Origin: Ferruginibacter paludis
GTDB lineage: Bacteria; Bacteroidota; Bacteroidia; Chitinophagales; Chitinophagaceae
Reading direction: 5' to 3'
Length of the DNA stretch: 64,000 nucleotides
Assembly (NCBI RefSeq): GCF_030409685.1
Contig: NZ_JAUFQJ010000006.1
Span: 372,001-436,000 of the forward strand
This document shows, piece after piece, positions 25,174-34,286 of the stretch. Under the pieces are notes generated by a model. That model worked only from the letters and a program-made list of their open reading frames with translations, was not told the DNA's origin and did no database searches. Within the stretch, counting starts at the first letter, position 1. Every line of letters starts with the position of its first letter. The position numbers and the translations under genes were made by a program.

Positions 25174-25599
25174 ATGAAAATTGCAGTTACTTTTTTTTTA
25201 TCGGCATTGTTGCATATGCAAGGCTATACGCAACCAGATTCGTCCCGCGTAGAAAAATATGATGCAGTCGTATCTTTTGGGAGTATGTGCTGCGGTCCCG
25301 TTAGCGATGACTTTTTAAAAAATTTCACTCAGCAATTTAACAAGAAGAACAAGATAACTATCCAGGCATGGCAAATAACCGGCTGCGGAAGAGAAGGTGA
25401 ATTTAAAGTCTTATTTTCTCTGGCTAAATTAAAAATAGCTACTAAAAGGAAATTCCTGACTGGCTTGAGAAAACTGGTTTCGAATCAGAATGATAAAAAC
25501 AAAAAATTGAAAGCAAGCAGCGGGCCCGTTAGTATTGATTATAATTTTCCTAAAACTGAGTTACCCAACTGTCGTGGCGATATAGTAAAATGGAAGTAG
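25174..25599 (+). CDS. Exported Cys-containing protein of unknown function
   Basis: A 141-residue protein with a signal peptide (MKIAVTFFLSALLHMQGYTQ). The mature part has five cysteines, in SMCCGP, TGCGRE and PNCRGD, so disulfides or a metal site are possible. The C-terminal half is Lys-rich. The pattern DAVVSFGSMCCGPVSDDFL followed by ITIQAWQITGCGREGEF hints at a small ferredoxin-like alpha/beta fold. I do not recognise a named family. It ends 5 bp from the convergent DUF4268 gene. Confidence 0.7.
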   Translation: MKIAVTFFLSALLHMQGYTQPDSSRVEKYDAVVSFGSMCCGPVSDDFLKNFTQQFNKKNKITIQAWQITGCGREGEFKVLFSLAKLKIATKRKFLTGLRKLVSNQNDKNKKLKASSGPVSIDYNFPKTELPNCRGDIVKWK

Positions 25600-25604
25600 G
25601 CATA

Positions 25605-26057
25605 CTACTGTAACGCAAACTGGTATTCATTCCAAAACTGGTCCAGGGCAATCATCCCATTTTTAAAAAATGAAATCAGCTGCGGCCAGTCAGACTGATT
25701 TAAAATATGCACGTTTCTAATACTGGCAGATATGGTACTACTGCATTTTTCACCATCGCTCAAAACGTCTTTTTGCCACTGCCAGTCTGCGCCACACAGC
25801 TGCTGGAATGGTTTTTTGAATTGTAATAACTGATCAAACTGCAAATGCCTGATCTCTTCTTCCGGATTCGATAATTCCAGCCCTATCGAGGCTTCACCAT
25901 TGCTGCAATTCAAGTTGATCCGGATAAATTTTACACCAGTTTTGTAATTTATCCAGTTGATCTTTTCGCCAGAAGCTGAAAGTATCGGTCGCATGTACTT
26001 TCCAAAAACTGTCCAGAATTGCTGTCTGACTAAAGCCGGTTGCTGTTTTGAATTCAT
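25605..26057 (-). CDS. DUF4268 domain protein
   Basis: A 150-residue cytoplasmic protein of the DUF4268 family: RQQFWTVFGKYMRPILSASG, INWINYKTGVKFIRI and a C-terminal WPQLISFFKNGMIALDQFW. Domains of this family also occur fused to nuclease-like folds; here it stands alone. Its biochemical role is unknown. It lies 27 bp downstream of the S10 peptidase stop on the same strand and may be cotranscribed. Confidence 0.8.
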   Translation of the reverse strand: MNSKQQPALVRQQFWTVFGKYMRPILSASGEKINWINYKTGVKFIRINLNCSNGEASIGLELSNPEEEIRHLQFDQLLQFKKPFQQLCGADWQWQKDVLSDGEKCSSTISASIRNVHILNQSDWPQLISFFKNGMIALDQFWNEYQFALQ

Positions 26058-26084
26058 AAAAAATTCTGGCTTTTAAGGCGGCCA

Positions 26085-27590
26085 CTATTTCAAGCCATTA
26101 CTCCATTCGAAAAAATTATCAACATCTTTTTTAAACTGAATCATGGAAGGCTTGTTGATATAATACATGTGGCCGGATTCGTAATAATAATGACGCAGGT
26201 TTTTTCTCAAGTCTGGCTCCAGAAACATATGCGCTACATCATAATTGGCTGTGAAGTAGGGCGTAGCAAAATCGTAATAGCCGCTGCCAATATATACTTT
26301 CAGGTGCGTATTTTTTGTCATGGCGTCCCGCAGGCTTTCAGCTACATTCAGGTATTGGTTTTGTACGTTATTATAATTCCAGGGATAAACATTTCCAAAA
26401 ATATTGTATTCCCTTTCCTCATTAAAGTTTAAGTCCCGTTCAAAATAGTCATTCATTGTACTGGTAAACGGACCATCAATATTAATGAAGGATGGATCGT
26501 AATCAACTCCTTCACCGGCATTGTCAAAATTATGCCCGGTAAAGCGACTGTCGAGCCGGCCTATTGAAAGGCCGTCCTTTCTCCGTAATTCCTTATAAAA
26601 ACGACTGTCCGATACACGCAGATTAGCTTGTAATATATAGACTTTACTGAGTCCGGTATAGTAGCTCAGCTTCTCCGCAATCCGGTCTTTCTCAGCATCT
26701 CCAAGCCATTCACCCTTAAGCAGGGCCGGCGCATATTCATTCATTGCAAAGTCTTCACTTTCCTTTAAAGTTTTTTGTAAATCCCCTTGCAGCGTTGCGG
26801 CCAATTTTTTATGATACCAGGCGGCGGCTGTGTAAGAAGGTATATACAACACAAACGGCAAATCATTCCCTATCGCAATGTCATTAGTTCCAAAATTAAG
26901 CACGGGGGAAATCAATAAAATTCCATTAATATAAATCCGGTAACTGTCCGTTAAAAATTTTGCAAGCCCTGCCGCCCTTGTGGTGCCGTAACTTTCGCCT
27001 GCCAAATATTTAGGAGAAGCCCAGCGCTGGTATTTAGATAAAAAACTGCGTATAAAGGCGCCGACACTTTGTACATCTTCAACAAAACCGTGAAACTGTT
27101 TGGCACTTTCCGCGCCGGCAGGTACACTAAACCCCGTTGACACAGGATCAATAAAAACAAGGTCGGTTTTATCAAGCCAGGTATACTCATTGTTTATAAT
27201 TTGGTAAGGGGGTGCCGGTGCTGTGCCATCATCCTGTAATAAAACTCTCTTGGGACCAAGGCCACCCATATGTAGCCAAACAGAAGATGACCCCGGCCCG
27301 CCGTTGAATGTGAAACAAACCGGTCTTTGTGATGCATCTTCTCCATCTTTGCGGTAATAAGTGAAAAATATTTTCGCTACCTGTTTGCCTGTATCATTCT
27401 GCAGGTTTAAATATCCCGTAAATGCAGTATAGTCCAGCCTTTTGCCAGCAGTTAAATTGACAGAATTTTTCGATATTGTTGCAGTAATTCCAGCCGGAAC
27501 AAGATCTGTTTTTATTACAGTATGGGCCGTTTTCTGAGCAGTTACTGCCAGAGAAAACAAGGATAACAAAAACAAAATAAGATAGCGCAT
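26085..27590 (-). CDS. S10-family serine carboxypeptidase, exported
   Basis: A 501-residue alpha/beta-hydrolase peptidase with a signal peptide (MRYLILFLLSLFSLAVTAQ). FNGGPGSSSVWLHMGG is the oxyanion/substrate loop, the nucleophile serine is in AGESYGTTRAAG, the acid is in GYYDFATPYF and the histidine is in ESGHMYY. It should remove C-terminal residues from peptides outside the cytoplasm. Bacterial S10 enzymes are common in Bacteroidota and Xanthomonadales that digest peptides or live on peptide-rich substrates. Confidence 0.94.
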   Translation of the reverse strand: MRYLILFLLSLFSLAVTAQKTAHTVIKTDLVPAGITATISKNSVNLTAGKRLDYTAFTGYLNLQNDTGKQVAKIFFTYYRKDGEDASQRPVCFTFNGGPGSSSVWLHMGGLGPKRVLLQDDGTAPAPPYQIINNEYTWLDKTDLVFIDPVSTGFSVPAGAESAKQFHGFVEDVQSVGAFIRSFLSKYQRWASPKYLAGESYGTTRAAGLAKFLTDSYRIYINGILLISPVLNFGTNDIAIGNDLPFVLYIPSYTAAAWYHKKLAATLQGDLQKTLKESEDFAMNEYAPALLKGEWLGDAEKDRIAEKLSYYTGLSKVYILQANLRVSDSRFYKELRRKDGLSIGRLDSRFTGHNFDNAGEGVDYDPSFINIDGPFTSTMNDYFERDLNFNEEREYNIFGNVYPWNYNNVQNQYLNVAESLRDAMTKNTHLKVYIGSGYYDFATPYFTANYDVAHMFLEPDLRKNLRHYYYESGHMYYINKPSMIQFKKDVDNFFEWSNGLK

Positions 27591-27880
27591 AAGATTATTT
27601 TAATTTCCCAATATAGTATAAAAGCATCGAAGAATGAGATCAAAACAAATTCAGTTAATGCATATATAATCCAGTTCACAACTTATTAACAATTTTAAAA
27701 TGCAGACGATTGCATTGACAAACTGATGAATTTTTAACATTTTATGGCATATTTTTGGCCTAACATTGCAGAGATCGCTTCTCGAAGTGATGATGTAAAG
27801 TTGAATGAATTTTAACTGAGAACATATCCAATGCACCATCTGGCCGCATAGCCTTTGGGTACATGCAGAGAAGCAGAGGG

Positions 27881-27913
27881 AAAAGAGTTTTGGTCAACAG
27901 CCAAAACTCTTTT
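27881..27913. terminator. Bidirectional intrinsic terminator
   Basis: AAAAGAGTTTTGG (27881-27893) pairs perfectly with CCAAAACTCTTTT (27901-27913) across a 7-base loop, followed by ATTTTAT on the plus strand. It lies just downstream of the TMEM175-like gene stop. Confidence 0.8.
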
Positions 27914-27936
27914 ATTTTATATTCCAGTCAGTAATT

Positions 27937-28518
27937 TTATTTTTCTTCTGCTAGCTTTTTCTCAATCCGCTTATCGGGAATAAGCCACATTGCCGCAACG
28001 AAAATATATAGGAAACAGCCGATAAACGGATGGATGAAAGTGAGTACGATTGCAATGATATAAATGGCGATGGATGATTTGCCTTTTATATCGCTTCCCA
28101 CTGCTTTTGCCAGCTTTGTATTATTGATAGCATGGTCAAGGAGCGTTCTTTCCAATATATAGTAAGCAACTCCTGCCATCAATAACACTATACCATAAAT
28201 TGCCACTGGCCAGGTAGAAAAATGGTTTTCTCCCATCCATGTAGTGGTAAACGGTACCAGTGACAACCAAAAAAGCAAGTTGTTATTAGCCCAAAGTACT
28301 TTGCCACTTATGTTGTTCACAGTATGTAGCAGGTGATGATGATTGTTCCAGTAAATTCCAATGTAAATAAAGCTTAAGAGGTAACTTAAAAAAACCGGGA
28401 ACAGGGGTTTTAAAGCAGTCCAACTATCATCGTGTGGCACTTTGAGTTCCAACACCATAATCGTTATTATAATGGCAATTACGCCGTCACTAAAAGCTTC
28501 CAGTCTTGTCTTTACCAT
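27937..28518 (-). CDS. TMEM175-family (DUF1211) potassium channel-like membrane protein
   Basis: A 193-residue integral membrane protein with six predicted helices. It begins RLEAFSDGVIAIIITIMVLEL, containing the family RxxxFSDG motif (R5; FSDG at 9-12) and the hydrophobic isoleucine/leucine gate residues of helix 1. Bacterial members are single-repeat tetramers that conduct K+ weakly selectively. It ends in a basic tail (DKRIEKKLAEEK). It is monocistronic, with a terminator right after it. Confidence 0.9.
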   Translation of the reverse strand: MVKTRLEAFSDGVIAIIITIMVLELKVPHDDSWTALKPLFPVFLSYLLSFIYIGIYWNNHHHLLHTVNNISGKVLWANNNLLFWLSLVPFTTTWMGENHFSTWPVAIYGIVLLMAGVAYYILERTLLDHAINNTKLAKAVGSDIKGKSSIAIYIIAIVLTFIHPFIGCFLYIFVAAMWLIPDKRIEKKLAEEK

Positions 28519-28930
28519 ACTATCATTGGTTTGTTTTTGAAATATTTTAAATCAAAATCGCCCAAACATACGCAAGAATATTTAATGTCCCTTGTCCAGC
28601 TTAATTTATGAGATAAACAACCTGCACTCCATCGAAGGCCTTTATTTTTGACTAAGAAATTTTGGCAGATATTGTGACACAGGTTAGCAGGGCATTGCTA
28701 TCTGATTCTTACAATATTTATTTGTCGAAAATGATTGTTCAGCAGGTTTTAAATAGTGCCGATGCCCGTGTAAACCAGTTCTAAGGCACGGCTTCAACAA
28801 ACAAAACGCGATTGTTAATTTTGCTAAAAAATAATTAATTTACTGATAACATTAAATCAATCCAATTATCTTTCAGGTTGCTAGTTTGTAGCATGTTTAT
28901 TGCTCTAATTTTTTTTCTTAAAATATACAT
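28519..28930. other. Intergenic region, 412 bp
   Basis: Spacer between divergent genes. The plus strand contains a stop-bounded 42-codon stretch (28656-28784) that translates into sequence of ordinary protein composition (ALLSDSYNIYLSKMIVQQVL), but it lacks an ATG. It may be a gene relic or chance. No structured RNA is apparent. Confidence 0.45.
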
Positions 28931-29206
28931 ATGCAGTTATCATTTATAAAGAATATACAATTTACCAAGCTGATAAAAGCCGACGGACGCCTGAGGGAAT
29001 TTAATTTCAGAAGATATAATTCCGGCAGTACACCGGCCATATTTTCTGTAAATGTGGTTGATAACAGGGACAACAGGATCATCTTTGAGATGCAAAAGGA
29101 AGACAATACCTGGAAAATCACTAAACAGCCCCTGCCCCAGTGGATATTGGAAAATGAAAACAATTTTCATGAGTGCATAGAAGAAGAATTAAAAGCCTCT
29201 TCATAA
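28931..29206 (+). CDS. Small hypothetical protein, 91 residues
   Basis: A soluble, charged protein (MQLSFIKNIQFTKLIKADGR at the N-terminus, acidic C-terminus ECIEEELKASS). Predicted strands with alternating hydrophobics (PAIFSVNVV, RIIFEMQ, TWKITKQ) and a final helix suggest a small alpha/beta module. ATG is preceded by an AT-rich leader. It sits ~100 bp ahead of the methyltransferase gene on the same strand. No family name can be given. Confidence 0.6.
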   Translation: MQLSFIKNIQFTKLIKADGRLREFNFRRYNSGSTPAIFSVNVVDNRDNRIIFEMQKEDNTWKITKQPLPQWILENENNFHECIEEELKASS

Positions 29207-29293
29207 GCACCTCTATAGAACAATTTCCTCCAGTTTTTGAGTTAAAAAAATTTTGGCCTGAGGGTTTTGATACAATCGCAATAAATAACAATT

Positions 29294-29301
29294 TACCTTT
29301 G
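29294..29301 (+). promoter_or_regulatory. -7 promoter element (TACCTTTG)
   Basis: An exact TAnnTTTG match, with a TTTG 24 bases upstream (29266-29269), a slightly long spacer. Transcription would start near 29307. That argues against the in-frame TTG at 29307 and for ATG 29322 as the methyltransferase start. Confidence 0.4.
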
Positions 29302-29321
29302 CTGTATTGTATAAACCAACA

Positions 29322-30506
29322 ATGTTCCCAATGTCAGCAGAATTGCAACAATTTTTTAATCAACTGGCTACAGACATTGAAAAGCTACAGGTAATAAAAA
29401 TTACACTGGGCAATCGCAGAATAAAAACGGCCGAACTTAAAAATATTTTTATTAAGCCGTTGCTTATTAAAAATTCCCTCAAATTAAGTTATGTATACCG
29501 GTATCCAACAAAGGACATCACAAAAAATTACGACGTTAAAGAAGGTATTGCATTAATGCAACAAATGCTCCACAACGAGTTTTTAAACGCCGATGTTTTT
29601 ACGTCGCAAAAAGATGTACACCTGGCTCTTCAAGAAAATGAGCGTTTAAAAATAACCACCAATGCCCCCTCCTTGAAAATAACCGAACAGGCAAATCAGC
29701 ACGACAAACAAAAAAATCGCATTATACAAACTACTGAGAAAGGGTATCTGCAAGCATTGGGCATTACGTCTGCAGAAGGAAAAGTAAAAAAAGACAGGCA
29801 GGATAAATACAAACAGATAAACAGTTACGTTGAAATTATTGACGGGATAATTAAAGATATTGACTTTAAAGAAGGCCTGCATGTGGTAGATATGGGTTGC
29901 GGCAAGGGCTATCTAACATTTGCACTGTACGATTACCTCACCAGTAAATTGCACCTTGAAGCCACCGTAACCGGTATTGAACTGAGGCAGGAGCTGGTAG
30001 ATAACTGCAATAGGATCGCCCGTGAATCAAGCTATGAGGCGCTTGGTTTTCAGAGCGGTACAATTGAAGATGCAGTTGTAAATAATGCCAATATGTTAAT
30101 AGCATTGCATGCCTGCGATACAGCAACTGACGATGCCATTTACAGTGGCATAAAAGCAAATGCACGCGTGATAATTTGTGCGCCCTGTTGCCATAAGCAA
30201 ATCAGAAAACAAATGGCTCCTGACAATGAATTAAAATCGATTACCAAACATGGCATTTTAATGGAACGACAGGCCGAGATCGTCACTGATGCCATCAGAT
30301 CTTTATTACTGGAGGCTTGGGGTTATAAGTCCCGCGTGTTTGAATTTATCGCCACAGAACATACTCCAAAGAATGTATTGATAGTGGGCGTTAAACAAGA
30401 CAAACCCGCAAATACAAAGCAATTTTATCTTAACAAGATCGGTGCCTTAAAATCATTATTTGGCATTCAAATGCATCATCTCGAAACATTGCTGGAACGT
30501 TTATAA
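29322..30506 (+). CDS. SAM-dependent methyltransferase (GSTCD/METTL25-like)
   Basis: A 394-residue protein. The N-terminal ~170 residues are an uncharacterised basic domain. The Rossmann methyltransferase domain follows, with motif I VVDMGCGKGYLTFALYDYL near 190-205, VTGIELRQELVDNCN, and ALHACDTATDDAI. A conserved APCCHKQIR is at the active site. This arrangement matches the methyltransferase_32 group shared with eukaryotic GSTCD and METTL25, for which an RNA or protein substrate is suspected but not settled. I choose ATG 29322 because the -7 element lies just upstream. Confidence 0.82.
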   Translation: MFPMSAELQQFFNQLATDIEKLQVIKITLGNRRIKTAELKNIFIKPLLIKNSLKLSYVYRYPTKDITKNYDVKEGIALMQQMLHNEFLNADVFTSQKDVHLALQENERLKITTNAPSLKITEQANQHDKQKNRIIQTTEKGYLQALGITSAEGKVKKDRQDKYKQINSYVEIIDGIIKDIDFKEGLHVVDMGCGKGYLTFALYDYLTSKLHLEATVTGIELRQELVDNCNRIARESSYEALGFQSGTIEDAVVNNANMLIALHACDTATDDAIYSGIKANARVIICAPCCHKQIRKQMAPDNELKSITKHGILMERQAEIVTDAIRSLLLEAWGYKSRVFEFIATEHTPKNVLIVGVKQDKPANTKQFYLNKIGALKSLFGIQMHHLETLLERL

Positions 30507-30521
30507 CATACTGATGGTGTT

Positions 30522-32081
30522 TTATTGATAAATACGCGTTTTTTGTTGCAGGTATTTGTTGCCAATGATTGTACTTAGCGGCTTCTCATACACTTTACTT
30601 TCCACCCATGATATAATATCCAGGTAAGCAAAACTTCGGGTTTGAAACCTGTTTTTTTCCAGACCTTTTATACTCTGCAAAAATTTCTCCAGCTCGGGTT
30701 TTAATTTTTGTCTTGATAATTGAAATGAGTTGCGTAAAAACTTGAACATAGCCTCTTCCACTATGGTAAGATTTTGCATTTTTGCCATAAACCGGTACAC
30801 AGATTTTATCAATGACTCTATGATGTCAAAATTACCCAGTTCGTAATGCGCCATAAGGTGCAGTAATCTTGCATAACACTGCAAGTCGTTTCTCATCTCA
30901 GGGTTACCATTAATTATTTTTTGAAGATAGTCGATGGAGATATCGTATTTACCCGCACCAAAAAACAGATTAGCAATCTTATAATTAAAAACAAGCAGGC
31001 GATGATTATCGAGGTAAAGCGAATATTCCTCCAGCTTTTCCTCGATCCCCTTCACCAGTTTAAGTCCTTCAGAAAAAGTGCCCAACATAAAGTGTTGGTT
31101 AATTTTTGATGCGCTGATGTACACAAATGTCTGAATTCGGTGATTGTCATGATGCATGGCCAGTTCGGTATTGGAAAATGCTTCGAAGGCTTTTAACACA
31201 TTTTCAAAACCCTGGTAGTTACGAAGATCAAAATGCGCATTTAATAAGTTATGCATTCCCTTAATGTAATATCCAGTCTCAACCTTAATCATGAGTGGCT
31301 GCTCGTTAAAAATGTCCACCCATTTTTGCGCATACCTGTAGTACATTAAAAAATCCTGGCGGATAAACGCATACCAGCAATAGCTTTGATACAGGTACAA
31401 TCGTTCATAAAAACCAGTTTGAAAATGGGCGCCGGGCGGCAAATTATCCTGCAAGAAATTCTTAACGTCAGTTTCATCTTTTTCATTTCGTGCATGCCCG
31501 TTCTTAATATACCAGCTATATAAACGCAACGCTAAATTCGACATCCGCGCCACATTATCTACCCGGTGATTTACCTCTATAGCTTCTGCGGACAATAACT
31601 CTCCCCTGTTTTGCATCGAGCGGGTTATATGCAGCGTTTCAATCTTTTTTTCCCATGAAATTACCTGGGTAAGAAAATTGAATTTGTAATGTGTTTTAGC
31701 AACCTCTTTCAGCTTCTCCAGAATTTTTAAGCTTTGAACATACAATCCTTTATTATACAAAATCCTGGCATAATCCAGTTGCTCATTTAGCTGCATATCT
31801 ATACTGCCGGTACTTTTTAGCAGCCGGAGGCTGGAAAGCAATTGTTTATAGAGGTGAACTTTGATATTGGATAACTGCGGCTTCTTAATAGATGGCAATT
31901 TCTTAAGAAGCAATGTTTCATCATAGTCAGAAAGTTTATCCAGTGCATCAAACAATTCTATAATTTTTAAATCTTCGTTACCTGAACTTCTTTTGATATA
32001 AAGTTTAAAATTTCGTTTCTCAGCCTTTTCCAGTGATTTAATAAGCTGAAATAATGTATCTGTAAATCGGTTGGGCATCAT
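30522..32081 (-). CDS. TPR-like helical repeat protein of unknown function
   Basis: A 519-residue all-alpha cytoplasmic protein, with no signal peptide or membrane helix. Paired amphipathic helices recur throughout (for example EQLDYARILYNKGLYVQSLK, YKIANLFFGAGKYDISIDYL, ARLLHLMAHYELGNFDIIES), the pattern of degenerate tetratricopeptide repeats. The N-terminus (LFQLIKSLEKAEKRNFKLYI) is charged and could bind a partner. Related large TPR-like proteins are frequent in Bacteroidota with no known role. Two ATGs (32081, 32078) are possible starts. Confidence 0.75.
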   Translation of the reverse strand: MMPNRFTDTLFQLIKSLEKAEKRNFKLYIKRSSGNEDLKIIELFDALDKLSDYDETLLLKKLPSIKKPQLSNIKVHLYKQLLSSLRLLKSTGSIDMQLNEQLDYARILYNKGLYVQSLKILEKLKEVAKTHYKFNFLTQVISWEKKIETLHITRSMQNRGELLSAEAIEVNHRVDNVARMSNLALRLYSWYIKNGHARNEKDETDVKNFLQDNLPPGAHFQTGFYERLYLYQSYCWYAFIRQDFLMYYRYAQKWVDIFNEQPLMIKVETGYYIKGMHNLLNAHFDLRNYQGFENVLKAFEAFSNTELAMHHDNHRIQTFVYISASKINQHFMLGTFSEGLKLVKGIEEKLEEYSLYLDNHRLLVFNYKIANLFFGAGKYDISIDYLQKIINGNPEMRNDLQCYARLLHLMAHYELGNFDIIESLIKSVYRFMAKMQNLTIVEEAMFKFLRNSFQLSRQKLKPELEKFLQSIKGLEKNRFQTRSFAYLDIISWVESKVYEKPLSTIIGNKYLQQKTRIYQ

Positions 32082-32175
32082 TGTTTTTTTTAACTAAAAT
32101 CCAAATGGAATAAGGGTTTCGAAAAATTAATACTCCCTTAACGTAATTAAAACACTCATAACTTGATTATGAACG

Positions 32176-32221
32176 TAAAAAAACACACCATACTTTCGTT
32201 TTAAGAAAGCGATGATGTGTT
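32176..32221 (-). terminator. Terminator downstream of the BamA-like gene
   Basis: On the minus strand AACACATCAT (32221-32212) pairs with ATGGTGTGTT (32191-32182) with an inner CTTTC/GAAAG helix, followed by a T-run. It separates the outer-membrane protein gene from the TPR-like gene. Confidence 0.7.
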
Positions 32222-32231
32222 GAAAAATATA

Positions 32232-32348
32232 GCAAGCAATCGTAAAAGTGGGCAACCAATCGTTAATAAGTTGCAATAATAAAGAAAGTTAACTGTTTAA
32301 CAGTTCAAAATACTCTAAGAATTTCATATGGCAAGCAATCGTTAAAGT
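32232..32348 (+). repeat. Three copies of an 18-bp direct repeat
   Basis: GCAAGCAATCGTAAAAGT (32232-32249), GCAACCAATCGTTAATAAGT (32252-32271) and GCAAGCAATCGTTAAAGT (32331-32348). The first two start 20 bp apart, about two helical turns; the third is 79 bp further and abuts the plus-strand terminator. They might be protein-binding sites or repeated elements of an RNA. Confidence 0.6.
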
Positions 32349-32380
32349 TCTTCCGTTTCTACGGAAGGACTATTTTTTTG
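32347..32380 (+). terminator. Plus-strand intrinsic terminator without an obvious gene
   Basis: GTTCTTCCGT pairs with ACGGAAGGAC (with wobble) around a TTCT loop, followed by TATTTTTTT. It sits antisense in the 3' flank of the BamA-like gene. No plus-strand gene ends here. Confidence 0.65.
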
Positions 32381-32450
32381 TGCGGTAAAGTAATAGTATT
32401 TTAACTTACCAATCAAATAAATGCAATACTTTTTTCAAAATTTTGTAGAT

Positions 32451-34286
32451 TTAGTTAGGTAGTACAAAATCGGGCTTACGGATAAATACGGTGTTGTACC
32501 TGAAACGAATATTGGTGCCGATCTCAACTTTATAATTCTTCATACCGGGAACTGTTCTTGGAAAGTAATATCCCCGGAGCTCCACTGTCCCGAAAGTAAG
32601 GTTTTCATTCCTTGTTCGGACACCGCCACCGATGGAACTAAATAATTCACTTTTATCAAACGATTTGTTGGTAGGGGTAAGCATAGACATATCAGCGTAA
32701 AAAAAAGGTGCTAATCTGAAGCCCCAGAATTTTTGCATGTTGAAAAATACCATTTCAGTTTTAACGGTAGTTCTCATGTCGGCGGGGCCAAGAAAGCCTC
32801 TGAAATAGGGAAGACCAAACGTACTGATGATAGTTAGAGGCTGATCTAAGACCGGGCGTATTTGCTTTGTAAATCCAAACCCAAAAAAATTACGGTTCAG
32901 CCATTTACCATGCATTTTTTTTAACTTTGTAAAGTGGTCAACGTTGAATAACAAATCAATATCCTCCCATGTTTTTTGATAGGTGTATCCACCCATTCTG
33001 AATGTGTAAGTACTGTAAAAACCCTTTTTGGAAAAGTGACTCATCAAAGTTTCCAGGCCGAAGTAGGGTCGCGTTCTGTCTTGCTTTGTTGTTATACCTC
33101 CAATGAGAGAAGCACTAAAACCTTCGGGAACGTCTTCGTTCCGGCCGAATCCGTAAATGAAACTGGCCCTGTAAGATTCCTGCCTGAAAACACTCAGCGC
33201 TGCAAGGGTACTCCTGATATTGGCATAACGGTAATCGTATATTTGGTGATTGATAGCAGGAATAGCGGTAAAATGCTGATAAAAATTTCGAACGGCAATA
33301 AATTTCCGTACCCGTGTATTCATGTTTTTATACAATAGCCGCTGACTGCCAAAATTGTAACCAAACCATATATCCGAACTACGGTAGCTGTATTTAAAAT
33401 CACTTTTATACAGGGAGTCCGAAAGATAATTGTTACTGGTCCTGGCGAAAGAAATATCGGCAGCGCCAATCCATGGAATATAAGGCGTTACCAAAGGCTT
33501 TTCAAGATGCGTATTCAACATGGTTTCTTCCGCTCGCCCGCTATTGAATGCATTTCGGTAATTTTTGAAACCAACGCTCCAGTCTATAAAACTGCCCATG
33601 ATATTTCGTTTTAAAAAGCCAGCGTCATAACCAAAAACGGGGTTGCGGTCTATATCATAAAAACTACTCAGCGATAAGCGGGAACCTGAACCTCCGACAT
33701 TTTCATTTTTTACCTGAACAGCCATCTTCGTTGGACTGCTCATATCAATGCTGCCACCCAAGGCAAAAATATCTTTGGTAATAACAATCACATCGACTGA
33801 ATCCCGGGTTCCTGCAATCGTGTCGATTAAAATGCGTGCATCCTGGATGTAAATCTGGTCCCTAAGGTGTCGCTCGTTGTCAGCCAAAAGATAGGGATGA
33901 ACCCTGTCCCCTTCCACAAAAAATAAATTATTTTTGAGGGTTTTCACAGTAGTTTTCTTATGAAACCCATTGGCCACAATAGCACCAAAATTATTCCTGA
34001 TAATTGTAGTATCAAAAATGGTTCTTTCGAAACCGAGACGTAAATACTCAATATTGCGGATTATCTTGCCCGTATGAGCTATGAAAGGATTTACTACTTT
34101 AACAGCATCCCCATTGGGGCCAGGTCCATCTGTAGAAATGCTTTTTGCTAACTTTCCAAGCAACCCTCCTCTCTTCGCTAAAAAAAAGGTATCCTTTTCT
34201 TCTTTGATATCCTGTGCTAGCAAACCGGATGAAAAAAAAGAAAAAAAGAGTACTGATAAAATAAATGGCAAAGCCTTTTTTAGCAT
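32451..34286 (-). CDS. BamA/TamA-family outer-membrane beta-barrel protein
   Basis: A 611-residue exported protein with a signal peptide (ending SSGLLAQ). The N-terminal third includes POTRA-like segments (GKIIRNIEYLRLGFERTIFD, then LLADNERHLRDQIYIQDARI). A ~16-strand barrel predicted from alternating aromatic/polar stretches ends with ...VFIRKPDFVLPN. The layout fits the surface-antigen/Omp85 superfamily that inserts or translocates outer-membrane proteins, but only one or two POTRAs are present. This is therefore an accessory member rather than the essential BamA. The substrate is unknown. Confidence 0.75.
   Translation of the reverse strand: MLKKALPFILSVLFFSFFSSGLLAQDIKEEKDTFFLAKRGGLLGKLAKSISTDGPGPNGDAVKVVNPFIAHTGKIIRNIEYLRLGFERTIFDTTIIRNNFGAIVANGFHKKTTVKTLKNNLFFVEGDRVHPYLLADNERHLRDQIYIQDARILIDTIAGTRDSVDVIVITKDIFALGGSIDMSSPTKMAVQVKNENVGGSGSRLSLSSFYDIDRNPVFGYDAGFLKRNIMGSFIDWSVGFKNYRNAFNSGRAEETMLNTHLEKPLVTPYIPWIGAADISFARTSNNYLSDSLYKSDFKYSYRSSDIWFGYNFGSQRLLYKNMNTRVRKFIAVRNFYQHFTAIPAINHQIYDYRYANIRSTLAALSVFRQESYRASFIYGFGRNEDVPEGFSASLIGGITTKQDRTRPYFGLETLMSHFSKKGFYSTYTFRMGGYTYQKTWEDIDLLFNVDHFTKLKKMHGKWLNRNFFGFGFTKQIRPVLDQPLTIISTFGLPYFRGFLGPADMRTTVKTEMVFFNMQKFWGFRLAPFFYADMSMLTPTNKSFDKSELFSSIGGGVRTRNENLTFGTVELRGYYFPRTVPGMKNYKVEIGTNIRFRYNTVFIRKPDFVLPN

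Larger units (their letters stand above)
32082..32450. other. Intergenic region, 369 bp, with hairpins and a three-copy short repeat
   Basis: It holds, left to right, a minus-strand terminator (32176-32221), two repeats of ~18 bp (32232, 32252), a small palindrome AACTG/CAGTT near 32290-32305, a third repeat (32331) and a plus-strand terminator (32347-32380). No open reading frame of note is present. The plus-strand terminator has no annotated gene to serve, so a small RNA is possible. Confidence 0.55.

Noticed and set aside
27651..27839. 62-codon minus-strand ORF
   Set aside because: Composition is not protein-like and it lies in an AT-rich spacer without signals.
32232..32348. CRISPR array
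   Set aside because: Only three 18-bp imperfect repeats with irregular spacing and no cas genes.
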